The notes below the pieces were generated by a model. That model was not told where the DNA came from. It saw only the letters and a list, made by a program, of their open reading frames with translations, and ran no database searches. This document shows positions 8,253 through 15,553 of a stretch of 15,553 nucleotides of DNA, in pieces (the stretch's first letter is position 1; each line of letters starts with the position of its first letter). Source of the DNA: CBCXVS01 sp965178525 (GTDB lineage Bacteria; Tectomicrobia; Entotheonellia; Entotheonellales; Entotheonellaceae); NCBI GenBank assembly GCA_965178525.1, contig CBCXVS010000189.1, positions 1-15,553 on the forward strand, in the 5' to 3' direction. The position numbers were made by a program, and so were the translations under genes.

Positions 8253-8459
8253 ATGAAGCGACTCACTCAACGCCAACAGCAAATCCTCGATCTAATCCGG
8301 GCTTATTTGCAAGCGCAAGGGATGCTGCCAACGCGCATGGAGATTGCCCAGATGCTGGGGGTGCGGTCTGCCAACGCGGTTGAAGACCCCCTCAAAGCCT
8401 TGGCGCGCAAAGGCTATATCGAGCTGCGCAGCGGTCGGAATCGGAATATCCTTCGGTGA
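8253..8459 (+). CDS. Protein consisting only of the LexA N-terminal DNA-binding domain
   Basis: ATG 8253 opens a 68-residue frame: MKRLTQRQQQILDLIRAYL, LPTRMEIAQMLGVRSANAVEDPLKALARKGYIEL, and GRNRNILR then TGA. This matches LexA residues 1-70, a winged helix with recognition helix RSANAVED like the proteobacterial RSPNAAEE. The C-terminal domain, with the Ala-Gly self-cleavage site and the Ser-Lys dyad, is absent; I found no continuation in any frame down to 8737. An ATG at 8241, inside the SOS box, is an in-frame alternative. There is no Shine-Dalgarno, since the operator abuts the start, so translation may be leaderless. It could be a truncated lexA or a small non-cleavable repressor controlling itself. 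Confidence 0.75.
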   Translation: MKRLTQRQQQILDLIRAYLQAQGMLPTRMEIAQMLGVRSANAVEDPLKALARKGYIELRSGRNRNILR

Positions 8460-8737
8460 GGCGCGATGGCCTTCGGGCTCTTCTGCTTCCTGCTGGCGTG
8501 GCGTTGGCGTGATGGCGGCAGATTAAAAGCAGGCCGGGAACACCGAGTACAAGGATCAACGGCGCAGCACAAAGCGCATCCGTAGCAGCTACAACACGTC
8601 CGGACAGAAAGAGGGATTCAAATCGCAATCATCTATGGTCAAAACAAATAGGGGCTTCCAACGTTTGCGGCCGATATCCCATCATGTGCTGCGCCAGAGC
8701 TTCTAAAGCGTCCCGAAATTTAGAGTGTACCTTGGCA
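8460..8737. other. Convergent intergenic region, nothing recognised
   Basis: This lies between the LexA-domain gene and the tyrS stop. I searched all frames for LexA C-terminal motifs and found none. No clear hairpin followed by a T run was seen for either gene. Confidence 0.4.
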
Positions 8738-9967
8738 TCAAGCAACAACCACCCGGTGGTACCGCTTCTTGCCGGCGCGCAGAATGAGGCTGCCGTCTTG
8801 CAGGTCGGCGCTGCTCACCATGATCTCACTATCACCCAAGCGGGACCCGTTCACACTGGCTCCCCCCTGGCGAATGAGACGGCGAGCCGCGCTTTTTGAC
8901 GTCGCCAGCCCCGTTTCGACAAGAAGATCGATAGCCAGGATACCGGCCTCCAGCCGATCTGGCGTCAGCACGGTCTCCGGCATGGCCGCCGCATCGCCTT
9001 CTCCTCCGAACATCGAGTGGGCCGCCTCCTGGGCTTCGCGGGCCGCTTCAGGGCCATGAGTCAATTTGGTAGTTTCAAACGCCAGCACGTCTTTGGCCCG
9101 ACGCAAGTCAGCGCCCTCCAGCGCATCCAGGTGCGCCAACTCATCGAGCGGCAACAGCGTGTAGTGGCGTAAAAAGCGCTTGACGTCCCGATCATCCACA
9201 TTGACCCAGAATTGGTAAAACTCATATGGCGACGTCAAGTCGGCGTCCAACCAGATCGCCCCGGCAGCGGTTTTGCCCATTTTCTGCCCGCCGGCCGTGG
9301 CCATCAAGGGGAAGGTCATGGAAAAGGCCTCGCTCTGATCGCTGCGCCGAATGAGATCGACACCCGCCACCATGTTGCCCCACTGATCGTCACCCCCCAT
9401 TTGCAGGACGCAGTTGTAGCGCTGACGTAGGACCAGAAAGTCGTATGCCTGCAACAATTGGTAGTTGAATTCGAGGAATGACAGGCCGGTTTCCATACGC
9501 TGCTTGTAAGCTTCAAACGTCAGCATGCGATTGACGCTGAAATGGCGGCCAATGTCGCGCAGAAAATCGATGTAGCGCAGATCCATGAGCCAATCGGCGT
9601 TATTGAGCAACAGCGCGCCATTGTCACCCTCGAACGAGAGATAGCGTTCGAGTTGGGCCCGCAGACCCTGGGCGTTCTGATCAATGGCCTCGCGCGAGAG
9701 CATTTGGCGCATTTCCGTTCGGCCACTGGGATCGCCAACCATGGTGGTGCCGCTGCCGAGAATAGCGATCGGCCGGTGGCCGGCGCGCTGCATATGCACC
9801 ATCGCCATGATCGGGATCAGACTGCCGATATGAAAGCTGCTCGCGGTGGGGTCATATCCGATGTAGAACGTGATCTGCTCGCGTTCAAGACGCTCGCGGA
9901 GCGCTTCTGGATGCGTGATCTGTTGCACGAAGCCACGCGCTTGCAGCGTGTCAAATACGTTTTCCAT
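8738..9967 (-). CDS. tyrS: Tyrosyl-tRNA synthetase
   Basis: This cytoplasmic class I enzyme charges tRNA-Tyr using ATP. The frame gives 409 residues from ATG 9967. Features are the nucleotide-binding HIGH variant HIGS (residues 46-49, in TASSFHIGSL), FYIGYDPT just before it, the tyrosine-site region QLLQAYDFLVL and GGDDQWGNM, the KMSKS-loop variant KMGKT (229-233), and a C-terminal S4 RNA-binding domain (about 345-409, ATSKSAARRLIRQGGASVNG). The open frame extends 53 codons further upstream, but family members begin at MENVFD; GAGGAA lies 12 bp before this ATG. No stop or shift interrupts it. It is divergent from mutS across 229 bp and convergent with the LexA-domain gene. Confidence 0.96.
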   Translation of the reverse strand: MENVFDTLQARGFVQQITHPEALRERLEREQITFYIGYDPTASSFHIGSLIPIMAMVHMQRAGHRPIAILGSGTTMVGDPSGRTEMRQMLSREAIDQNAQGLRAQLERYLSFEGDNGALLLNNADWLMDLRYIDFLRDIGRHFSVNRMLTFEAYKQRMETGLSFLEFNYQLLQAYDFLVLRQRYNCVLQMGGDDQWGNMVAGVDLIRRSDQSEAFSMTFPLMATAGGQKMGKTAAGAIWLDADLTSPYEFYQFWVNVDDRDVKRFLRHYTLLPLDELAHLDALEGADLRRAKDVLAFETTKLTHGPEAAREAQEAAHSMFGGEGDAAAMPETVLTPDRLEAGILAIDLLVETGLATSKSAARRLIRQGGASVNGSRLGDSEIMVSSADLQDGSLILRAGKKRYHRVVVA

Positions 9968-10027
9968 AGGATGCCATTGTTCCTCTGTATGGGGGCGGTG
10001 TCGGATAAGAGCCCATGGGCGCATTAC

Positions 10028-10056
10028 CTGAAACTGATCTACAACTGTACTAGACT
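10028..10056 (+). promoter_or_regulatory. Possible mutS-mutL promoter
   Basis: CTGAAA (10028-10033), a 17-bp spacer and TAGACT (10051-10056) make a sigma70-like promoter about 140 bp upstream of mutS, in the divergent tyrS-mutS gap. Confidence 0.35.
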
Positions 10057-10134
10057 CTGTGGACCGGCGCAATTGCCGGGCTGCGTGTGCTGCCAGCGGC
10101 CATTGTCTGCTCGCATCGCAACCCAATCTCTGTT

Positions 10135-10164
10135 AATCTACCGGGGGCAGAACACCGTACTCAA
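10135..10164 (-). promoter_or_regulatory. Possible tyrS promoter
   Basis: On the minus strand TTGAGT (10164-10159) and TAGATT (10140-10135) are 18 bp apart, giving a 5' leader of about 160 nt before tyrS. A long leader would leave room for regulation, but no T-box was recognised. Confidence 0.35.
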
Positions 10165-10196
10165 ACGATACCGTTTACAGGCGGGAGTCCGTCGTC

Positions 10197-12824
10197 GTGG
10201 CGCAGCCTCCGACCCCGTTACCACGTCAGCTCACACCCATGATGCGGCAATATGCCCAGGCCAAGGCCGAGCACCCGGATGCGGTGGTGCTATTTCGCCT
10301 GGGGGATTTCTACGAGATGTTTGCCGAGGATGCCGAGACGTGTGCGCGCCTCCTAGAACTCGTGCTGACATCGCGTGAAGCGGGCAAAGGCCAGCGCATT
10401 CCCATGTGCGGCGTGCCGGTGCATGCGGTGGAATCGTACATGGCGCGGCTGATCGACGCCGGGCATAAGGTGGCCATCTGCGAGCAGACGGAGGACGCGC
10501 GCTTCACCCGCGGTCTGGTGCGGCGTGAAGTCGTCCGGGTCGTCACGCCTGGCACGGTTGTGGAAGAATCCATGCTGGCGGAGGGAGATAACAATTTTTT
10601 AGTCGCGCTCTGCGCCTCGGAAGACGCCTACGGTCTGGCCGCGCTCGATGTCTCCACGGGCGAGTTTCTCGCCACCACGCTTGACGGCGCCACGGCCCAG
10701 GAAGCACTGCAAGCCGAACTAGCCCGCTTGCGCCCGGCCGAATGCCTCGTGTCACAGGATTGGCAGGAGCATGAGCCCTGGCGTGCCGTCGTGGGTCATC
10801 TCCACCTGCATTGCACCGTCTACGATGCGTCGGCATTCGCTTTGGACAACGCGCAGGCCCACCTCAGCCAACAGTTTGGCGCCGAGACCCTGCAACACGA
10901 GGCGCACACGCCGCTGGCGCTGCGTGCCGCCGGGGCGATTCTGCAGTACGTCCAGGCCATGCACAAGACGATGCTGCGGCATCTGACCGGCCTGCGCCCG
11001 TATCGGTTGTCCCAATACATGATGCTGGATGCCATTACCCGCCGCAATCTCGAACTGATTCGGACCATGCGCCAGGGCGAGCGCCAGGGGAGCCTGCTGA
11101 GCGTCCTCGATGAAACCGTGACGTCGATGGGCGCGCGTCTATTGCAACGTTGGATCGAGCAACCGCTGCTGCAACTCGAACCCATCCAGGCCCGACTGGA
11201 CGCGGTGGCCGAACTCGCCGCCGACACGGATTGCCGGCAGCGGCTGCGCCGCGTCCTGCGCCATATCTACGATATTGAGCGCCTCGTGGGGCGCATGGCC
11301 TGCGGCACGGCCAATGCGCGGGCGCTGGTGGCGTTGCGGCAGGCACTAGAGGCCCTGCCCCAGGTGCGCGAGATCCTGGCGCCTTGCCAGGCGCCACGGC
11401 TGCAAGCCCTGCGACAAGACGGTAGCGGCGAAGACGCACTCGTTGCGTTGTTGCAGCAGACCATTGTCGATGAGCCGCCAACGACGATTCGCGATGGCGG
11501 TCTGATTCGCGCCGGGTACGATGCCGAGCTGGATGGCCTGATGCGTGAGACGGAACGCCACAAGCGCTGGATCGCCCGACTGCAGGCACGTGAACGTCAG
11601 CGTACCGGCATCAAATCGCTTAAGGTCGGATTTAATCAGGTCTTCGGATACTATATCGAAGTCAGCAAGCCGAATCTGCGCCTCGTGCCCAATGACTATC
11701 AGCGTAAGCAGACACTGAGCAATGGCGAGCGCTTTATCACCGATGGCCTAAAAGAACGCGAAGTCGCCATTTTGCATGCATCTGAGCAACGGGTGGATCT
11801 GGAATACACCCTCTTCGTTGACATCCGGCAACGTATTGCCGCCGAGGCCACACGCCTGCAACGCATCGCCGCGGCGGTGGCGCAGTTGGATACGTTGGCC
11901 GCCTTGGCCGAAGTCGCCGTGCTCTACGACTATGTGCATCCCACGGTCGACGAAACGTCTCGTATCGTCGTGCAGCAAGGACGGCATCCCGTGGTCGAAC
12001 GCACACGAGATGGCTTTGTTCCCAATGATCTCACGCTGGACCACGAGGATCAACAGCTCGTGGTGCTCACGGGGCCGAACATGGCCGGCAAATCGACCTA
12101 TCTGCGGCAACTGGCGCTGGTCGTATTACTGGCGCAGATGGGCAGTTTTGTACCCGCCGAGGCGGCTAGCATCGGGCTGGTAGACCGCATTTTTACCCGG
12201 GTCGGCGCGATCGATGACATTGCTGCCGGGCGTAGCACATTTTTGGTCGAAATGGCCGAGACCGCCCACATTTTGCACCATGCAACGCCGCGCAGCCTAT
12301 TGATTTTGGATGAGATTGGCAAAGGAACCAGCACCTTCGAGGGCCTCAGCATCGCCTGGGCGGTGGCGCTCTACATCGTGCGGCGTTTGCACACACGCGG
12401 CCTCTTTGCCACCCATTACCATGAACTGACGGCCCTAGAGTCCCTGTATCCGGGCATTTGCAATTTCCATATGGCCGTGTGCGAGACGCCCGAAGGCATT
12501 GTGTTTTTACGCCAGGTGGCGCCTGGCGGGGCGAGTAAGAGTTACGGGTTGCATGTGGCGCGCCTGGCCGGTTTGCCGGCTGAAGTGCTCGATGAGAGCA
12601 CACGTGTGTTGCACTATTTGGAACAGCAAGGGCGGCAGTCCGCTGCCATCACGCCGATGCCGGTGAATGGGACCGGCCCTGCCTCTGCGGCCCCGGCCGT
12701 CTGGACCCAGCAACTGCTGGCGCTGGATCTGTGTCAGGTGACACCGCTGCAAGCCCTGACGCTGTTGCATCAATTGCAACAACAAGCACGTGACACGATC
12801 CGTCTCGGAGGGCAGACGCCGTGA
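10197..12824 (+). CDS. mutS: DNA mismatch repair protein MutS
   Basis: MutS clamps on mismatches and small loops and recruits MutL using ATP. The frame gives 875 residues from GTG 10197, with GGGAG 9 bp upstream; an ATG at 10239 is a possible later start. The mismatch-reading motif GDFYEMF has Phe38 and Glu40. The connector and lever regions follow, with the clamp around IKSLKVGFNQVFGYYIEVSKPN. The ATPase has Walker A TGPNMAGKST (about 625-634), FTRVGAIDDIAAGRSTFLVE, Walker B LLILDEIGKGTST (about 700-712) and the conserved THYHELT. The C-terminal tail after 800 is short and Pro/Ala-rich. Length is normal, with no disruption. The sequence style (LTSREAGKGQRIPMCGVP) resembles that of several non-gammaproteobacterial lineages. 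It overlaps mutL by 4 bp. Confidence 0.97.
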   Translation: MAQPPTPLPRQLTPMMRQYAQAKAEHPDAVVLFRLGDFYEMFAEDAETCARLLELVLTSREAGKGQRIPMCGVPVHAVESYMARLIDAGHKVAICEQTEDARFTRGLVRREVVRVVTPGTVVEESMLAEGDNNFLVALCASEDAYGLAALDVSTGEFLATTLDGATAQEALQAELARLRPAECLVSQDWQEHEPWRAVVGHLHLHCTVYDASAFALDNAQAHLSQQFGAETLQHEAHTPLALRAAGAILQYVQAMHKTMLRHLTGLRPYRLSQYMMLDAITRRNLELIRTMRQGERQGSLLSVLDETVTSMGARLLQRWIEQPLLQLEPIQARLDAVAELAADTDCRQRLRRVLRHIYDIERLVGRMACGTANARALVALRQALEALPQVREILAPCQAPRLQALRQDGSGEDALVALLQQTIVDEPPTTIRDGGLIRAGYDAELDGLMRETERHKRWIARLQARERQRTGIKSLKVGFNQVFGYYIEVSKPNLRLVPNDYQRKQTLSNGERFITDGLKEREVAILHASEQRVDLEYTLFVDIRQRIAAEATRLQRIAAAVAQLDTLAALAEVAVLYDYVHPTVDETSRIVVQQGRHPVVERTRDGFVPNDLTLDHEDQQLVVLTGPNMAGKSTYLRQLALVVLLAQMGSFVPAEAASIGLVDRIFTRVGAIDDIAAGRSTFLVEMAETAHILHHATPRSLLILDEIGKGTSTFEGLSIAWAVALYIVRRLHTRGLFATHYHELTALESLYPGICNFHMAVCETPEGIVFLRQVAPGGASKSYGLHVARLAGLPAEVLDESTRVLHYLEQQGRQSAAITPMPVNGTGPASAAPAVWTQQLLALDLCQVTPLQALTLLHQLQQQARDTIRLGGQTP

Positions 12825-14527
12825 GCGCTCAGGTGCAGCGGCTCGATGCCGTCACCGCCAGCCGGATTGCCGCTGGCGAAGTGATCGAACGGCCCGCTTC
12901 CGTGGTCAAAGAGCTGTTGGAAAACGCCCTTGATGCGGCGGCTCGCCGTATTGAGATCACGCTGCTCAACGGCGGCCGCCGCCTGATTCAGGTGATTGAC
13001 AATGGCTGTGGCATGACGGCGGACGAAGCCGTACTGGCATTGCAGCGCTTTACCACCAGCAAAATTCGGCAGCTGGATGACCTGACGCGACTGACCACGC
13101 TGGGTTTCCGAGGTGAGGCGTTGCCCAGTATCGCGGCCATGGCTGATGTGGAGATCACGACCCGCCCAGCGGATCAACCGGAAGGTGCACACGTACGGCG
13201 TGGCGCCGAAGACGCGCCAAGAGCCCGTCCCATCGGCTGTCCGGTGGGCACGCGCGTCCAGGTCCAGCGTCTCTTTGCCCGTCTACCGGTACGGCTCAAC
13301 GCCCTCAAATCGATTGCGCGGGAAGTCCAAGTGATCCACGAGTTGGTGGCGCATTACGCCCTGGCCTACCCTCAGGTGACGTTCCAACTGCACCACGACG
13401 GCCGCCGCCTGCTTTTTGCCCCGGCCGGCCCGGATGTGACGCAACGCTTGCCAGTATTGTTCGCCCGTGAGCTGGCGGCGCACCTGCTGCCCGTACGCTG
13501 GCAGAGCGTCGACCTGATGGTGTACGGCGCCGTGAGTGCCCCGAGTGTCAATCGCGCGACCCGGCAGCGGCAGTATTTCTGGGTCAACGGACGCCCCATT
13601 CGTAACGCGTTGATCAGCGCTGCTGTGGGTCGGGCCTATGGCGCCTCCATGCTGCCGGGACGCTATCCGCTCGCCGCCCTTGGGATCACATTGCCCGCTT
13701 CGTTCCTGGATGTGAATGTCCATCCGCGCAAACAAGAGGTGTCGTTTCTGCACGAGCGCGCGGTCTTTGCCGCCGTGCAAGAAGCCGTCGAGATGGCCTT
13801 ACAGCATCTCGCCGCCGACGAACTGCCGTGGGAGGAGACCGTCCAAGCGTGGCCTGCCTGGCCGGCGGCTGCGGCTGGGGTGGCGGAGGGCGGCGCGCCC
13901 TATGGCGGCGAGGCCGGCACGACAAGCGCACCATTATGGCGTCCGATGGGACAGGTCGGCAATACGTTCATCGTGGCCGGTGGCAGCGAGGGATTGATCC
14001 TGCTTGACCAGCATGCGGCGCATGAAAGCCTCCTTTATGCCCACCTCATGGCTGCAGACGAAGGCGGGCATGAACTCCTCGATCCATTCGTGCTGACCCT
14101 CAGCGCCGATCAGCAACATTGGCTCGATCGGATCCAGCCGACGCTCCTCGCCTTGGGTTTCCAGATCGAACCCTTTGGGAAAGAGACGATTCTCATACGC
14201 GCTGTCCCCGTCCCTCTAGTTGACCGGGTAGGGCCGAACCATGTTATCGAAGCCCTGCACGAGGCGAGGCAGCGCCTCACGGCCCAGTCAACCCCGGAAG
14301 CCGCACGAGAACAACTCGGAGCCGCTTTCGCCTGCCGTACGGCCATCCGCGCGGGAGATGTCCTCCCGGAGGAGCAGGTCACGACCCTGGTCGATGCGGT
14401 TGGGCGCCGTCAGGTGCCGTACACATGTCCGCACGGCCGTCCGACGTATGTGACGCTGAGCCTGTCCGATCTCGAACGGCGCTTTCTGCGGCTTTTTCCC
14501 CTTGACACGTCCTCGGGAGGTTGTTAA
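12821..14527 (+). CDS. mutL: DNA mismatch repair protein MutL
   Basis: MutL is a GHKL-family ATPase that links MutS mismatch detection to strand excision. GTG 12821 overlaps the mutS stop (GTGA) and has GGAGGG 8 bp upstream; 568 residues. N-terminal motifs are IAAGEVIERPASVVKELLENALDA, DNGCGM, TTSKI, LGFRGEALPSIA, GTRV and DVNVHPRKQEV. A Pro/Ala/Gly-rich linker (about 340-365) precedes the C-terminal dimerisation domain with DQHAAHESLLYA, ACRTAIRAGD and CPHGRPT. These resemble the metal-binding motifs of nicking MutL proteins, but the last Glu of DQHA-X2-E-X4-E is Ala. The LF-N-PAR segment reads LFARLPVRL. The reading frame is intact. Confidence 0.96.
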   Translation: MSAQVQRLDAVTASRIAAGEVIERPASVVKELLENALDAAARRIEITLLNGGRRLIQVIDNGCGMTADEAVLALQRFTTSKIRQLDDLTRLTTLGFRGEALPSIAAMADVEITTRPADQPEGAHVRRGAEDAPRARPIGCPVGTRVQVQRLFARLPVRLNALKSIAREVQVIHELVAHYALAYPQVTFQLHHDGRRLLFAPAGPDVTQRLPVLFARELAAHLLPVRWQSVDLMVYGAVSAPSVNRATRQRQYFWVNGRPIRNALISAAVGRAYGASMLPGRYPLAALGITLPASFLDVNVHPRKQEVSFLHERAVFAAVQEAVEMALQHLAADELPWEETVQAWPAWPAAAAGVAEGGAPYGGEAGTTSAPLWRPMGQVGNTFIVAGGSEGLILLDQHAAHESLLYAHLMAADEGGHELLDPFVLTLSADQQHWLDRIQPTLLALGFQIEPFGKETILIRAVPVPLVDRVGPNHVIEALHEARQRLTAQSTPEAAREQLGAAFACRTAIRAGDVLPEEQVTTLVDAVGRRQVPYTCPHGRPTYVTLSLSDLERRFLRLFPLDTSSGGC

Positions 14528-14530
14528 GGT
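14502..14530 (+). promoter_or_regulatory. Promoter for tRNA-Ile inside the mutL 3' end
   Basis: TTGACA (14502-14507), a 17-bp spacer and TAAGGT (14525-14530) stand 9 bp before the first base of the tRNA. The -35 and most of the spacer are within the last mutL codons. Confidence 0.7.
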
Positions 14531-14539
14531 CTTTCCCTA

Positions 14540-14614
14540 GGGCCTGTAGCTCAGTCCGGTCAGAGCGCACGCCTGATAAGCGTGAGGTCGGTAGTTCGAT
14601 TCTACCCAGGCCCA
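14540..14614 (+). tRNA. tRNA-Ile(GAT)
   Basis: 75 nt with the discriminator A. Acceptor GGGCCTG pairs with CAGGCCC over 7 bp. The D arm is GCTC/GAGC, the anticodon arm CACGC-CTGATAA-GCGTG with anticodon GAT, and the T arm GGTAG-TTCGATT-CTACC. All stems are fully paired. The 3' CCA is not encoded (CCCATTC follows), so it must be added by tRNA nucleotidyltransferase. Confidence 0.96.
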
Positions 14615-14713
14615 TTCAGGTCCTTCCCTTTCTCACACCTGTCGCCCCTGTCAGCTCTGATGCATGCTGCTCAGAGCAAGCTTCAGGGGGGTATTCAGAG
14701 AGTCTTCCGTAGC

Positions 14714-14742
14714 TTGACACTTCCTGGGAAACTGGCTACGCT
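14714..14742 (+). promoter_or_regulatory. Promoter for tRNA-Ala
   Basis: TTGACA (14714-14719), a 17-bp spacer and TACGCT (14737-14742) end 27 bp before the tRNA. The consensus -35 and proper spacing suggest that each tRNA has its own promoter. Confidence 0.6.
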
Positions 14743-14769
14743 TCCACCAATCCAGTCTGTTTGTGCAAT

Positions 14770-14842
14770 GGGGAATTAGCTCAGTTGGGAGAGCGCCGCC
14801 TTTGCACGGCGGAGGTCAGGGGTTCGAATCCCCTATTCTCCA
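14770..14842 (+). tRNA. tRNA-Ala(TGC)
   Basis: 73 nt with the discriminator A. Acceptor GGGGAAT pairs with ATTCTCC (one G-U). The D arm is GCTC/GAGC, the anticodon arm CCGCC-TTTGCAC-GGCGG with anticodon TGC, and the T arm GGGG-TTCGAAT-CCCC. CCA is not encoded. No 23S rRNA follows, although Ile(GAT)/Ala(TGC) pairs usually sit in rRNA operon spacers. Confidence 0.96.
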
Positions 14843-14907
14843 GTCGAGAAATCAATGAGTTAGAGGATTTTTTGTTACTCGAATTGGAGTGTGAAATTCT
14901 CGTCATG

Positions 14908-15066
14908 TCACCGTTGTTGCGCGGCGGTGCAGAGCTGCGCATAGATCGTGGCCGCTTCGACTTGAGACAGCGTCGGCGGCTCACCGAGCGCGAAGCGCAC
15001 ACGGCGTTCATAGACCCGGCGGATGACGCCTTTGTCGCATAAGACGCTAGGGGGCAGGGAACTCAA
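14908..15066 (-). pseudogene. Short frame overlapping the AbrB gene, possible toxin remnant
   Basis: TTG 15066 with GAGG 9 bp upstream opens 52 codons (SSLPPSVLCDKGVIRRVYERRVRFALGEPPTLSQVEAATIY...) ending at TGA 14910-14908, 66 bp from the tRNA-Ala 3' end. It overlaps the end of the AbrB-type gene by 20 bp, as toxin genes often do after their antitoxin. The opening VLCDKGV could be the first strand and Asp of a PIN-like domain, but a complete PIN protein needs about 130 residues, so at most a fragment remains. Homology is not certain; it may be a hypothetical small protein. Confidence 0.35.
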
Positions 15067-15363
15067 GTTTGTTATCCTCAGCGTCGGCGTCCAGGATGTC
15101 CGCCCCCTCGTTCCAGAGCGCCTCTCGTTCCGTGTCGCTCAACTGTTCATAGGCGCACGCTTCTGCTTCGGCCTGCTGCTTCTCTTCGGCGCTGAGGGTT
15201 TGCCACCAGGCACAGGTGGTCGGATCGACGCCGCCTTGGTAGACGACAGTCCCTCAGCGGACTCGATGAGGACGACAGTATCACCCGGCTGGACGCCCCG
15301 CTTTTGCAACACTTCCGGCGGAATGGAGACCTTACCGTCGGCGTCAACAATCAGTTTTTCCAT
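15047..15363 (-). pseudogene. AbrB/MazE-type DNA-binding regulator, frameshifted
   Basis: ATG 15363 follows a purine-rich GGAAAGGGGGG. The first 39 codons read MEKLIVDADGKVSIPPEVLQ, RGVQPGDTVVLIESAEG, a swapped-hairpin AbrB domain of the kind used by antitoxins and transition regulators. One G is missing in the run at 15251-15253. Restoring it continues the frame with VVYQGGVDPTTCAWWQTLS, AEEKQQAEAEACAYEQLSDTEREALW and an acidic end, to TAG 15049-15047, 105 residues. Without it the protein ends as a 74-residue form with an unrelated basic tail. The acidic, helical C-terminus would suit a partner-binding segment of an antitoxin. This is either a decayed gene or a sequencing error. Confidence 0.72.
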
Positions 15364-15484
15364 CTTCCCCCCTTTCCATTACGGCTACGGAAGCCCTCAA
15401 GCCCGATAAATTGAGCGAACAACTTTGGCGCAAAGGATATTGGTCCAAATCAAGGATTTTCTGGACTGGATTATACGTGGACAT

Positions 15485-15506
15485 AGCGCCCTTCGGGCGG
15501 GCTTTT
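15485..15506 (+). terminator. Weak intrinsic terminator-like hairpin
   Basis: CGCCC (15487-15491), a TTC loop, GGGCG (15495-15499), then GGCTTTT. It is oriented for plus-strand transcription, but no plus-strand gene apart from tRNA-Ala lies nearby. 15364-15553 contains no other recognisable feature. Confidence 0.3.
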
Positions 15507-15553
15507 CAATACCAGGCCCGTTATCAAGGTCCGGCTCGTTGTGCGGTTGACTC

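Noticed and set aside
8392..8628. 78-residue hydrophobic minus-strand frame
   Set aside because: It overlaps the LexA-domain gene antisense, has no ribosome-binding site and resembles no family I know.
8460..8640. A frameshifted LexA C-terminal domain downstream of the short LexA frame
   Set aside because: No frame shows the Ala-Gly cleavage region, the SMxD serine motif or the lysine motif; one frame with GLRALLLPAGVALA is too weak a match.
10057..10196. T-box or other riboswitch ahead of tyrS
   Set aside because: No T-box sequence or specifier-loop arrangement could be recognised on the minus strand.

Overview
The window looks like a piece of a G+C-rich bacterial chromosome in which a conserved housekeeping block sits beside a decayed accessory block. 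The intact part is tyrS (minus strand, 8738-9967), a mutS-mutL operon (plus, 10197-14527), and single tRNA-Ile(GAT) and tRNA-Ala(TGC) genes. Neither tRNA gene encodes its 3' CCA, and MutL carries most of the nuclease-type C-terminal motifs. Both points argue against an enteric-like gammaproteobacterium. A secreted esterase with a Sec signal peptide and an ECF-sigma/Ser-Thr-kinase pair fit a large-genome environmental or host-associated bacterium. No phylum can be fixed from this window.

Layout. 1-297 holds the 3' end (domains V and VI, minus strand) of a group II intron. 298-1777 is a complete insertion sequence with 18-bp inverted repeats and a 9-bp target duplication; its transposase frame has an internal TGA. 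1823-2137 is an internally deleted relative of the same transposase type. 2312-3469 is a C-terminally truncated ISKra4-like transposase. 3595-4985 (minus) is a secreted pectinacetylesterase-like gene with three frameshifts. 5233-7470 (minus) is a Ser/Thr kinase with an amber codon, three frameshifts and a fourfold duplication of its DFG segment. 7477-8043 (minus) is its ECF-type sigma factor with an internal TGA. 8253-8459 is a 68-residue protein made only of the LexA DNA-binding domain, preceded by a near-perfect SOS box. tyrS, mutS, mutL and the two tRNA genes follow. The right end carries a frameshifted AbrB-type regulator gene and a short overlapping reading frame, possibly a remnant toxin-antitoxin pair.

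How the parts relate. The sigma factor and kinase form one transcription unit (6 bp apart) and were once probably a signalling pair, now broken. MutS and MutL are translationally coupled by a GTGA overlap and make up the mismatch-repair core. The sequence suggests a genome losing accessory functions: seven single-base indels, mostly within runs of one base, and three in-frame stops fall in accessory genes, while about 5.6 kb of housekeeping coding sequence has none. Sequencing error in homopolymers cannot be excluded for the indels, but it explains neither their uneven distribution nor the stop codons.
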